Assembly (NCBI GenBank): GCA_963707965.1
Contig: CAVPRR010000004.1
Location: 372,001-436,000 of the forward strand
Direction: 5' to 3'
Source of the DNA: VRUE01 sp963707965
GTDB lineage: Bacteria; Actinomycetota; Thermoleophilia; Solirubrobacterales; 70-9
Length of the DNA: 64,000 nt
Shown here: positions 17,062 through 24,602 of the stretch, piece after piece
Layout of the letters: each line of letters opens with the position of its first letter
How positions within the stretch are numbered: the stretch's first letter is position 1
The notes under the pieces: generated by a model
Databases searched by the model: none
What the model was told of the DNA's origin: nothing
Seen by the model: only the letters and a program-made list of their open reading frames with translations
Made by a program: the position numbers and the translations under genes

Positions 17062-18324
17062 ATGGGTTCCGTGCGCGGGGCCAAAGGCGCGGGGCGCGCC
17101 CAGTGGCTCACGGTATTCACAGTCCTGTTACTGGTGAGCTCCGTCGCTCCGGTCCTCGCCGAATCACCCCCGGACGAACCGGAAGTCCCGGTCCCCTCGG
17201 CGGCCGAAACGCAGGATTGGCCCGATGGGGCCGATGTTGCCAAGGGCATCGAGGAATCCGAAGCGCTTGAAGCAGAAGAGCAACGCCTCCTCGAAACGTC
17301 GTGGGCCGCACGCGAACGAGAGGAATCCAGACTCGCCTACACCGATCTTTCGGTTGAAGACGCGGCAGCGTTGCTTCGATCCGAGTTCGCCGAGCAACTG
17401 GCGCTGATCGACCAAGACCCGGCTCGCGCCCTGACCGGCGCTCAGCTGAAGGACCCGCTCGGTTCGACCGGCGCGTTGATCGACATTGGCGGCGATACCG
17501 TGCTCATGGACGGGACAATGCCGGTTCGCGCGACCGACGAGGAAGGCCGCCTGCGAAAGGTCAGCCTCGAACTGCGGCACGTCGGCGAGGACGGCTATGC
17601 ACCGGCCAACCCGCTCACGGAGATCGAGTTGCCCCGCGATGCCTCCGAGCCGATGACGATCGGCAAGAGCGGGCTGGCGATCGCGCCGGTCATCCCGAAG
17701 GGCGAAGCGGAAGCCCACCGCTTCGGCGAGACCGACCTGCTCTACCCGCTACCCAAACAAGACATGGATCTACTTGCCGCGCCGCTTTCAAGTGGTCTGG
17801 AGCTGTTCGCGAGTCTGCGCTCCGAAAAGAGCCCTGAGGAGCTTCGCTTCGATCTCACGCTGCCGCCTGGGGGCGAGCTTCGCCCCGACGGGCGCGGCGG
17901 CCTCGAAGTGAGAGGCGAAGAGGGCCGCTCGATAGCAAGCATCCCCGCCCCAACGGCCGTGGACGCGCAGGGCACCGAGGTGCCCGTATCAATGCATGCC
18001 GAGGGCACGACTCTGACCGTCTCGATCAAGCACCGAGGCATGGACGTGAAGTTTCCTTTGCTTTTGGACCCGGCCATCTCCGATTCCTGGTACAGCTCGA
18101 ATAGCTGGTACAACGGCGGCAGCCTCGCAGCCCTTAGTGACGGCACCTGGCACTGGGCTCATAAAGGACTGGGTTACTCCCCTGTTGCTGCCACGGGGTT
18201 ACGACATAGAGAAGGTTCCAGGTATTCTGAATGCTCCCGGCATGGGCTCCTTGAATCTCGCGGTCCCGGGTTCGTGAATCACTATGGATTCCGTAGTCAA
18301 TCTTTGCCGATCCAAGATGCCTAG
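17062..18324 (+). CDS. N-terminal part of a large surface/secreted protein, probably truncated
   Basis: 420 residues with signal peptide (QWLTVFTVLLLVSSVAPVLA, about 14-33) and a good Shine-Dalgarno GAAGGGAGA. A charged helical stretch follows (ESEALEAEEQRLLE), then beta-rich domains ending in KHRGMDVKFPLLLDPAISDSW. In actinobacterial surface proteins of this type (often with RHS repeats or other repeats) that element is followed by hundreds of residues; here the frame ends soon after and the last about 45 residues look out of frame (the next frame reads RGYDIEKVPGILNAPGMG). The gene is therefore probably the 5' remnant of a longer one. Confidence 0.65.
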   Translation: MGSVRGAKGAGRAQWLTVFTVLLLVSSVAPVLAESPPDEPEVPVPSAAETQDWPDGADVAKGIEESEALEAEEQRLLETSWAAREREESRLAYTDLSVEDAAALLRSEFAEQLALIDQDPARALTGAQLKDPLGSTGALIDIGGDTVLMDGTMPVRATDEEGRLRKVSLELRHVGEDGYAPANPLTEIELPRDASEPMTIGKSGLAIAPVIPKGEAEAHRFGETDLLYPLPKQDMDLLAAPLSSGLELFASLRSEKSPEELRFDLTLPPGGELRPDGRGGLEVRGEEGRSIASIPAPTAVDAQGTEVPVSMHAEGTTLTVSIKHRGMDVKFPLLLDPAISDSWYSSNSWYNGGSLAALSDGTWHWAHKGLGYSPVAATGLRHREGSRYSECSRHGLLESRGPGFVNHYGFRSQSLPIQDA

Positions 18325-18793
18325 GGGACATTTTAGGCGCGCATCCATAGTTCTCGCCTGTGCAGTCTTACTGAGTCTTGGGGCATGTGGTGAGGGTGGT
18401 CCACGTGATACTGACGAGACGATGATGAATTCCGCCGCAGGCACGGCGCAGGTAGCGAATATTGTGGATCAGAGACAAGGCCCGCTTAAGCCCGTCCGAT
18501 GGGGCGTCTGGAGAAGAAAAGACCAAAGCATCGAGCTGGGTGCATTGGTTCCATACTGCGGTTATGGTAGACCGAAACCTTACGTCGAGCGGGTGGCGCG
18601 GCGGCACGGCCTCGGCGGCGTGGTTCTCACCATGTTCGTTAGGTTTACGCCACAACGAGTTGGACCGGACGCCGGGGGGTGTGTATTTGTGCAAGTTGGC
18701 ATTTCCCAGTGGGTAAGGCTTGGCAGGAGGGCCACGCAAGTGCGGCTTTACGATGGGAGCACGTTCCCGCCGACGCGGCGGCGGCTCCACTGA
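18317..18793 (+). CDS. Small lipoprotein, LYDGS family copy 1
   Basis: 158 residues from ATG 18317 (an ATG at 18284 adds 11). Lipoprotein signal with lipobox LSLGAC at about residue 24. The mature domain has VPYCGYGRPKPYVERV, GGVVLTMFVRF, a second cysteine in GGCVFVQVG and the C-terminal RLYDGSTFPPTRRR. The same elements recur in the genes at 19031 and 20102, so these are three tandem paralogs. Two conserved cysteines could form a disulfide outside the membrane. Function unknown. Overlaps the end of the truncated surface-protein gene by eight bases. Confidence 0.65.
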   Translation: MPRGHFRRASIVLACAVLLSLGACGEGGPRDTDETMMNSAAGTAQVANIVDQRQGPLKPVRWGVWRRKDQSIELGALVPYCGYGRPKPYVERVARRHGLGGVVLTMFVRFTPQRVGPDAGGCVFVQVGISQWVRLGRRATQVRLYDGSTFPPTRRRLH

Positions 18794-19030
18794 GTGGGCC
18801 TGTTCCTTGGGAAGCGGTGTATGCCGCTCATGAACACTCCGACGGGTCGGAACACCACGATCCCGGGCGCGCTTAGCCACCCAGTGATGGGTAATCTACA
18901 CATAATCACGGGGGGCTGAACAATCCGCGTTAGTAAGCGACAGCAACGGTTCGTTAGGCCAGCGTTCTCCACATTCACTTTCGCCTGCGTTCTCTGGGGA
19001 GGCAGTCCTCCCTCAAGTGCCAATTCGCTG

Positions 19031-19405
19031 TTGACGAGTGACAACAGCACGATGCAGGGCATCGTCAAGATGACCGATACGACTAACCCAACACCAAAAG
19101 GCCGACCGATTCGGTGGAGGGTGAGTGGTACTCCCGGCCCTAGGACAGTCAGAATTCGCAGCACGGTCGGTTGGTGCCCAGGGGCACCGCGTCCGAAGCC
19201 TAGGATCCAACGAGTTCACCAGGGCGAGCGCCAAGACGCTGTGATCCTCACTGCGTTCCTGGTCAACCCAGCGCCGAAGAGTCCCCCAGGACGACCCAGC
19301 TGCTTGGGAGTCGAACTACTGGTGGAATACGTGGTTAGGTTCCAGCACGACCGCAACGTGCGCCCGCTCTATGACGGAAGTGTGTCGCCGCCCGCCAGGC
19401 AGTAG
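19031..19405 (+). CDS. LYDGS family copy 2, start degraded
   Basis: The frame is open from 18920, with a signal-like stretch (PAFSTFTFACVLWGG) but no ATG, GTG or TTG before the TTG at 19031, so the original start seems lost or non-canonical. The domain resembles its neighbours: PIRWRVSG, GWCPGAPRPKPRIQRV, DAVILTAFLV, a second cysteine in PSCLGVELL and the C-terminal RPLYDGSVSPPARQ. Likely a decaying paralog; secretion would be lost if translation starts at 19031. Confidence 0.5.
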   Translation: MTSDNSTMQGIVKMTDTTNPTPKGRPIRWRVSGTPGPRTVRIRSTVGWCPGAPRPKPRIQRVHQGERQDAVILTAFLVNPAPKSPPGRPSCLGVELLVEYVVRFQHDRNVRPLYDGSVSPPARQ

Positions 19406-19468
19406 CCACAGCACTGAGAGCTACAACGGAACCATGTCCGGAATGCGACGCCGGACCATTCAAGCATA

Positions 19469-20095
19469 ATGAAGGGGTGGAACGTCGGGCGCCGCGTCCT
19501 GCGTTGTTGCCACTTGATGTTTGCAATCGGCCACTGTGCCCATCTCGACCAGGAGATGTTTAGGACCGAAGGGAACAAACATCCCTATCTCGAAAGCCGG
19601 CTGGACTGGCACAGCATTGGGCACGTCACGCGCAACCCGTTCTGGGTTCCACCCCGTACTGATGTATTGGCAATTCGGCTGAATGCGGATGGTTTGGCAC
19701 CACACAAGATCTACGGCCACGACGGTAAGCGGCCGCCGATCGTGCCTCCGACCGTTGCTGGGCGTGGTCAGAGACTATGCGTATCAGGAGCGGAAAGCAA
19801 TCGCGTGAGGTGCGGAAACGTCGTCGGGATAAAGCACGTCTACTTCGAGGACCTTAAAGAGAAGCAAGGTGTTCTTATAGTCGATAATCTATCTACGATC
19901 GATGGCGACAGTGGAGCTCCAGTATGGAACGCGCGGACGGGGGCGTTAGTGGGAAGTCTTAGTGGTGGAGTCGAAGTTAGTCCGGTTCGTTGTGTGCAGC
20001 CGCTGAAAGACACGCCAACGGGACGTCAGAAGACGATCCGCGGTGCACTTGCTGCACCCGAGATGTACAACTTGTATGTTATTACCGGATACTGA
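19469..20095 (+). CDS. Trypsin-like serine protease, N-terminus probably missing
   Basis: 208 residues with the chymotrypsin-fold triad visible: His in FAIGHCAHLD (about residue 22, matching the usual TAGHC), Asp in TDVLAIRL (about 65) and Ser in STIDGDSGAPVWN (about 148). Cysteines in QRLCVSG and NRVRCGN, and in GHC and SPVRCVQ, could form the usual disulfides. There is no signal peptide and the segment before the His is short (MKGWNVGRRVLRCC), so the 5' end looks truncated or frameshifted. It sits between LYDGS copies 2 and 3, suggesting one secreted module. Confidence 0.65.
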   Translation: MKGWNVGRRVLRCCHLMFAIGHCAHLDQEMFRTEGNKHPYLESRLDWHSIGHVTRNPFWVPPRTDVLAIRLNADGLAPHKIYGHDGKRPPIVPPTVAGRGQRLCVSGAESNRVRCGNVVGIKHVYFEDLKEKQGVLIVDNLSTIDGDSGAPVWNARTGALVGSLSGGVEVSPVRCVQPLKDTPTGRQKTIRGALAAPEMYNLYVITGY

Positions 20096-20101
20096 TAGTC
20101 A

Positions 20102-20563
20102 ATGACACCGTGGAATCTCACAGGTCGGATGCTCGTGTACGTCCTATTGGTTGGCGCCGTTTTTGCAGTAACAGGATGTAGTGGATCCTCTCCCGCACAG
20201 CCACAGATCAATGTTGACGATGCGCGGCACAGGCAGCAGAGTAGGGGGAATCAGCGCACTCCATGGAAGCTCGCCTATCCCCCAGGTGGCAGCATGGTGC
20301 GCATCGGAGTATCGGTTAGATATTGCGTTGGCGAGCCTAAACCTCGGATTACGGAAGTTCGCGTTCGAGAACGCAAGGGGGCTGTTGTTCTCACGGTATT
20401 TGTGAGCAATGTCCGTGAGCCAGAAAAGGGCAGGGCTTGTGCTGGGTTGAGGCTCGGTTTCGGGAAGACGGTTGAGCTTTCTAAAGGCCTAGGCACTCGC
20501 GCGCTCTATGACGGGAGCACCTCGCCGCCAAGGAAGCGCTGGCCCCTGCCGAGAAGCCGCTAG
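20102..20563 (+). CDS. Small lipoprotein, LYDGS family copy 3
   Basis: 153 residues with signal and lipobox (LLVGAVFAVTGCSGSS, Cys about residue 26). The mature domain repeats the family plan: TPWKLAYPPGG, VSVRYCVGEPKPRITEV, GAVVLTVFVSN, a second cysteine in RACAGLRLGF and RALYDGSTSPPRKRW. This is the most intact of the three copies. It starts seven bases after the protease stop. Codon use is less GC-biased than in the flanking respiratory genes. Confidence 0.65.
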   Translation: MTPWNLTGRMLVYVLLVGAVFAVTGCSGSSPAQPQINVDDARHRQQSRGNQRTPWKLAYPPGGSMVRIGVSVRYCVGEPKPRITEVRVRERKGAVVLTVFVSNVREPEKGRACAGLRLGFGKTVELSKGLGTRALYDGSTSPPRKRWPLPRSR

Positions 20564-20680
20564 AAGGAGCCCCACGCTTGCGGAAAGCTGATGAGTCGCG
20601 CGGTGTGGGCATTGCGAATCAGGTTCGGGCGAGATTCATACGCGCGATGCTGACTCTCCTCCCGGTACGCTGGGGTGTGG

Positions 20681-20854
20681 GTGAGACTCTCCGAGGAAGC
20701 CGTCTTTCGGTGGGTCGTGATCGTTGGGATCGCGGCTGCGTCGGTGATCGCGCTGACCCTGCTGACGAGATCGCTGTTCGGGGCGCTCTGGGGATTGGTG
20801 CTGGTCTGCGCCGGCGCGCTTCACGCCTACCGTTGGTGGCGGGGCCGCCCCTGA
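20681..20854 (+). CDS. Small membrane protein
   Basis: 57 residues from GTG (VRLSEEAVFRWVVIVGIAAA...), too short for most gene callers. Two hydrophobic segments (about 10-28 and 33-49) separated by TRSLFG, with a basic tail YRWWRGRP. A strong hairpin follows the stop. It may belong with the convergent heme A synthase region; function unknown. Confidence 0.5.
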   Translation: MRLSEEAVFRWVVIVGIAAASVIALTLLTRSLFGALWGLVLVCAGALHAYRWWRGRP

Positions 20855-20860
20855 CCCTCC

Positions 20861-20909
20861 GCCGACGGGACTGATTTGCACCATATAGGTGCGTTTCCGT
20901 CCCGTCGGC
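20861..20909. terminator. Bidirectional terminator-like hairpin
   Basis: Arms GCCGACGGGAC (20861-20871) and GTCCCGTCGGC (20899-20909) pair perfectly over 11 bp, with an inner GCACC/GGTGC pairing. It lies between the convergent small membrane gene and ctaA. Confidence 0.65.
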
Positions 20910-20914
20910 TGGAT

Positions 20915-21850
20915 TCACCTGGGCTTGAGGCGGCCTGCGGTGGCGACGGTCCACAGCATCGCCAGCCAGGTGCAGGTCGCCAGGGCCACGTGGACCCAGA
21001 CGAGCTCGCCGGGTAGCTCCAGCACCCACTGGACGCCCCCAACGGTGCCCTGCAGGGCGAGCAGGGCGATGACGGCCGCCAGGGGCCTGACGGCGCGCCT
21101 GTCGCCGCCAGGGCGGCGCAGGAGCAGCCAGACGCCGACGGCCGCCAGGCCGAAGGCCGTGGCGATGGCCGAGTGGCGCTGCACGACCCACTCCAGGGTG
21201 TCGGTTCCCTCGAAGGTGAAGCGGTGGACGAGCTGGCCCTCGTGTGCACCCGCATGGGGGCTGGACGCGGTTGCGATCGTCCCCATGAGGATCGTCAGCT
21301 GGCCGAGTGGGACCAGGGCGCGAACCGCCCAGACGCCGAGCCGGTCGGGGGAGCGGCGGCGCTCCCAGGGCTCGTAGCGCGAGCACCAGGCGAGGGCGAA
21401 CGCGGCATCGAGTAGAAGCATCGAAAGGATGAAGTGGCTCATCACCAGGCCCGGCGCCAGGTGGTAGCGGACCACCAGCCCGCCGAGGATTGCCTGGCCA
21501 ACGACCCCGATCGGCAGCATCGCCCCGAACAGGGCGAGGTGCCCGCGGAAGGGCCGGCGGAACCAGGCGAGCACGCTGGCCGCGATCACCGCCAGCCCGA
21601 CGAATCCGGTGAAGATCCGGTTGCCGTACTCGATCACCGCGTGGGTGTCCAGCGGCGGGACCGTCTGGCCGTAGCACTTTGGCCAGTCCGGGCAGCCCAG
21701 GCCCGAGCCCGTGAGGCGGACGCCCGCCCCGGTCAGCACGATGAGCGAGAGCGCCACGAGGGCGACCAGGCTCACCCTGGCGTAGAGCTGCGGCGTGATC
21801 GTCAGCCGCTCACGCATTCGGGCGCCTGTCGGTGTGCGCAGCCACGACAC
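20915..21850 (-). CDS. ctaA: Heme A synthase
   Basis: COX15/CtaA family, 311 residues, eight membrane helices. Oxidises the C8 methyl of heme O to give heme A. Ligand-type histidines are in EYGNRIFTGFVG (the usual His replaced in part, with N-R retained), VRYHLAPGLVMSHFILSM, LVHRFTFEG and VVQRHSAIATAFG; the family cysteine pair appears as LTGSGLGCPDWPKCYGQ. An alternative start is the ATG at about 21817 (MRERLTITPQ). Provides heme A for the oxidase at 12.7 kb. Confidence 0.92.
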   Translation of the reverse strand: MSWLRTPTGARMRERLTITPQLYARVSLVALVALSLIVLTGAGVRLTGSGLGCPDWPKCYGQTVPPLDTHAVIEYGNRIFTGFVGLAVIAASVLAWFRRPFRGHLALFGAMLPIGVVGQAILGGLVVRYHLAPGLVMSHFILSMLLLDAAFALAWCSRYEPWERRRSPDRLGVWAVRALVPLGQLTILMGTIATASSPHAGAHEGQLVHRFTFEGTDTLEWVVQRHSAIATAFGLAAVGVWLLLRRPGGDRRAVRPLAAVIALLALQGTVGGVQWVLELPGELVWVHVALATCTWLAMLWTVATAGRLKPR

Positions 21851-21905
21851 CGGTCCCCCAAGATCATGTCAGCGAGGGGGTCGCGCATCGCCCCGACCCG
21901 CTGGC

Positions 21906-22601
21906 CTATTTCGAGCCGCTCTTGGAGGTCGATTCGATCAGGTATTCGACCAGCTGCTCGAGTTCGGCTGGCGAGATCGACGATCCGAAGGTCGCGGGCA
22001 TCACGTTGGCCGGGTAGCCCTTCGCGATCTTCGCGTTCGGGTCGACGATCGATTCGTCGATCATCGCGGGGCTCTGCCCGGGCAGGACTTCGTCGAGGCT
22101 CGGGCCGGCCACCCCGCCGGCCCCGGCCGCGGCCAGCGTATGGCAGCCGCCGCAGCCGTTGTTGGCGAAGATCTGCGCGCCGGGGCCGCCTGCCACTTCC
22201 GGCGGCCCGGCGCCCGGCACCCCGGCGTAGCGGGCGACGTAGGCGGCGACGTCCTCCAGGTCCCTGCCCGTCACGATGTCGGCCGGCATCGACGCCGCGG
22301 GGTTGGCGTTGCTCGGGCGCGGGTACTCCACCTGGGCCTTGACGATCCCCTCGATCGTGCTGGCCCCCTCGCCGGCCTCCCGCGCGGCGGCGAAGGCATC
22401 GTCCAGGTTGGGCCCGACCTGGGCGGTGGTGGCCGCCTGGGCGAGCGTGTGGCAGACACCGCAGTTCTGGACGAACAGGGTCCGCCCTCGCTGCTCGTCT
22501 GCCTTCGTCGTTCCACAGCCCGAGGAGGCGAGGGCGACCGCCGCCATGGCAGCGAGGGTCAACGGGAGGCGCGTTGGGTTGAATGGCAAGGGCATATGCA
22601 T
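21906..22601 (-). CDS. Di-heme c-type cytochrome lipoprotein
   Basis: About 231 residues from MHMPLPFNPT. A signal segment ends in a lipobox (ALASSGCG). Two class-I cytochrome c domains each have one heme motif, CGVCH (about residue 47) and CGGCH (about 150). Axial Met candidates are AASMPADIVT and ANVMPATFGS. Probably a membrane-anchored electron donor to the cytochrome c oxidase. The 21 codons upstream to 22664 are excluded because they precede the signal peptide. Confidence 0.85.
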   Translation of the reverse strand: MHMPLPFNPTRLPLTLAAMAAVALASSGCGTTKADEQRGRTLFVQNCGVCHTLAQAATTAQVGPNLDDAFAAAREAGEGASTIEGIVKAQVEYPRPSNANPAASMPADIVTGRDLEDVAAYVARYAGVPGAGPPEVAGGPGAQIFANNGCGGCHTLAAAGAGGVAGPSLDEVLPGQSPAMIDESIVDPNAKIAKGYPANVMPATFGSSISPAELEQLVEYLIESTSKSGSK

Positions 22602-22711
22602 GCGGCGCGAGGCGCGCCGGAGTCTATAACGCCGCGGTCTCCGCAAAAGCGCCTTGCCAGGCACAAACCGTCGAGTAGGCTTGATGCGATTCTCCGAAAG
22701 AGAGGCAGGAG

Positions 22712-23113
22712 ATGCAAGTACGGGATGGGATGTCGGACGTGGTTCTCACCGTTGGTCCCTCGCACACGCTGCGCGACGCGGCAGAAAAGATGGTCGAGAA
22801 GGGGACCGGCGCGGCGTTGGTCTCCGATGACGAGAGGCCGGTGCCATGCATCGTCACCGAGCGCGACATACTGTTCTCGGTCGGTCGCGGCGAGGACCCG
22901 GACGCCGAGCTGGTCGCCGACCACATGAGTGGCAGCGTCATCACGGCGTCCCCCGACTGGAGTCTCGAGCGCGCCGCCTCCGAGATGTCGAAGCGTGGGA
23001 TCCGCCACCTGGTGGTGTTCGACGAGGGGGATCTGATCGGCGTTCTATCGATCCGCGACATAGTCCGCGTCTGGACCAGCGAGGGGGCAACCTCTGGCAT
23101 GACGCCGGACTGA
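22712..23113 (+). CDS. CBS-domain pair protein
   Basis: 133 residues comprising two CBS motifs: SDVVLTVGPSHTLRDAAEKM with CIVTERDILFSVG, then GSVITASPDWSLERAASEM with HLVVFDEGDLIGVLSIRDI. Shine-Dalgarno AGGCAGGAG precedes the ATG. Nucleotide-sensing role by family. It is the only plus-strand gene in this otherwise minus-strand respiratory block; its stop abuts a 19-nt tandem array. Confidence 0.88.
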   Translation: MQVRDGMSDVVLTVGPSHTLRDAAEKMVEKGTGAALVSDDERPVPCIVTERDILFSVGRGEDPDAELVADHMSGSVITASPDWSLERAASEMSKRGIRHLVVFDEGDLIGVLSIRDIVRVWTSEGATSGMTPD

Positions 23114-23115
23114 GA

Positions 23116-23164
23116 GTGCGCCGGTGTCGGCAGGGTGCGCTGATGTCGGCAGGGTGCGCCGGTA
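23116..23164. repeat. 19-nt tandem array between convergent genes
   Basis: Units GTGCGCCGGTGTCGGCAGG (23116-23134) and GTGCGCTGATGTCGGCAGG (23135-23153), then a partial third copy running into the end of the minus-strand gene. Confidence 0.75.
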
Positions 23165-23458
23165 TCAGTCCGCCAGCGGCGGCTTGATCGTCTCGACCGG
23201 GAGAACGGCGCCGCGGGCCCTCTGGCGGCGGGGCAGGCGGAAGTAGTCGCGGGTTGCGCCGCGCGTCATCCTGCGGACGGCGGCGAGGAGTACTACCGCT
23301 CCGATGATCGAGTAGATCCAGCCGCGGACCATGAAGCCCTCGGCGAAGATTCCGCAGATCGTGAGCGCGACGGAGAAGGCGAAGACAGCCGGCGCCCATG
23401 ACGGGCGGGCCGCGTAGAGCAGCTCGGCCGGCTCGGAGGTGTCGTTCGGCTCGGTCAT
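23165..23458 (-). CDS. Small membrane protein, candidate oxidase subunit IV
   Basis: 97 residues with two hydrophobic segments (about 24-42 and 46-62: FAFSVALTICGIFAEGF and IYSIIGAVVLLAAV) and a basic C-terminal tail. Size, topology and position downstream of ctaB match small actinobacterial oxidase subunits (CtaF-like), but similarity is too weak to name it. Probably in one transcript with ctaB and the ligand-less subunit I/II pair. Confidence 0.65.
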   Translation of the reverse strand: MTEPNDTSEPAELLYAARPSWAPAVFAFSVALTICGIFAEGFMVRGWIYSIIGAVVLLAAVRRMTRGATRDYFRLPRRQRARGAVLPVETIKPPLAD

Positions 23459-23468
23459 CGTGCAGGGC

Positions 23469-23582
23469 TCACGAGGCTATGTAGAGCATCGCGACGAGGA
23501 AGCAGAGGGCGAAGATCGCCGCGGCGATACCGCCGGCCAGCAGCCCCGTCGTCATGTTGCGCCTTGCCGTTTCGCGATCCAT
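23469..23582 (-). CDS. 37-residue single-span membrane protein
   Basis: MDRETARRNMTTGLLAGGIA... with one transmembrane helix (about 12-35) and a charged N-terminus. It starts about 108 nt after ctaB on the same strand, with a 21-nt tandem array between, and ends 10 nt before the 97-residue gene. Tiny helical subunits are usual in oxidase operons; assignment is by context only. Confidence 0.55.
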   Translation of the reverse strand: MDRETARRNMTTGLLAGGIAAAIFALCFLVAMLYIAS

Positions 23583-23605
23583 GGCGGGGTTTCTACCAGA
23601 CGACC

Positions 23606-23689
23606 GAGTCCGAATCGCCGACCGACGAGTCCGAATCGCCGACCGACGAGTCCGAATCGCCGACCGACGAGTCCGAATCGCAGAAGGAC
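23606..23689. repeat. 21-nt tandem array (four copies) downstream of ctaB
   Basis: GAGTCCGAATCGCCGACCGAC at 23606-23626, 23627-23647 and 23648-23668 is exact; the fourth copy (23669-23689) has diverged at its end and abuts the ctaB stop triplet at 23691. Confidence 0.9.
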
Positions 23690-23690
23690 A

Positions 23691-24584
23691 TCAGACCAGG
23701 CGGTCCAGCGGCATCGCCAGGAACAGCAGTGCCAGGTAGCCGAGGGAGAACAGGTACGTGCGGAGCGCCCAGCGGCGGTCGGCGCTGCGCAGCAGCCGCA
23801 CCGCGCAGTAGATGAAGGCAGCTCCGAGCGTCATCGAGGCGATCAGGTACTCGACCCCGAAGCCGCCGGCGCAGAAGGGGAGCTGTGTGACGGCGTAGAG
23901 CAGGACCGTGTAGAGGAGGATCTGGCGGCGCGTCTCAGCCTCGCCTCGCACGACCGGCAGCATCGGCACTCCGGCCTTCGCGTACTCGTCCTTCATCAGC
24001 AGCGACAGGGCCCAGAAGTGAGGCGGCGTCCAGAAGAAGATGATCGCGAAGAGATAGAAGGCGGTGCCGCTGAGCTCGCCCGTGACGGCTGCCCAGGCGA
24101 CCAGCGGCGGTACGGCCCCGGCGGCACCGCCGATCACGATGTTCTGCGGGGTCGAGCGCTTCAGCCAGAGCGTGTAGACGAAGACGTAACCCAGCAGGCC
24201 GCTGAGCGACAGCGCCGCGGCCAGCGGGTTCACCGCGAGCGAGAGCAGCAGGAAGGATGCGAGCCCGAGCAGCGCGCCGAATGCAATCGCGCTGCCGGGA
24301 GGGATGCGGCCGCTCGCCACGGGGCGGTCGGCGGTTCGGGCCATGGTCCGGTCGATGTCGCGATCGATCGCGTGGTTGATCGCTCCCGCGCCGCCGGCCG
24401 AGAGGGCGCCCCCGAGGCAGGTGAGCAGGACGAGGCCGATCGACGGTTCGCCAGCCACGTACATCGTCGTTGCGGTCGTGAAGAGCAGCAGCGACTGCAC
24501 CTTCGGCTTGGTCAGCGTGGCGTAATCGCGGAGAACCGCGAGCGCCGCAGGGCGCCTTGATACGGCCGCTGCCGTGGCTTCCAT
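23691..24584 (-). CDS. ctaB: Protoheme IX farnesyltransferase (heme O synthase)
   Basis: UbiA-type prenyltransferase of 297 residues with about nine membrane helices. The polyprenyl diphosphate site is the first Asp-rich motif NHAIDRDIDRTMARTADRP (about 85-103); the second, less Asp-rich region is near MKDEYAKAGVPMLPVVRGE. Converts heme B to heme O, the substrate of CtaA. It follows the ligand-less subunit I gene by 18 nt. Confidence 0.95.
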   Translation of the reverse strand: MEATAAAVSRRPAALAVLRDYATLTKPKVQSLLLFTTATTMYVAGEPSIGLVLLTCLGGALSAGGAGAINHAIDRDIDRTMARTADRPVASGRIPPGSAIAFGALLGLASFLLLSLAVNPLAAALSLSGLLGYVFVYTLWLKRSTPQNIVIGGAAGAVPPLVAWAAVTGELSGTAFYLFAIIFFWTPPHFWALSLLMKDEYAKAGVPMLPVVRGEAETRRQILLYTVLLYAVTQLPFCAGGFGVEYLIASMTLGAAFIYCAVRLLRSADRRWALRTYLFSLGYLALLFLAMPLDRLV

Positions 24585-24602
24585 CAGTGACCCACCACCA
24601 GC

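Noticed and set aside
23606..23689. Four 21-nt direct repeats as a possible CRISPR array
   Set aside because: The units are contiguous with no spacers, and no cas genes are present.
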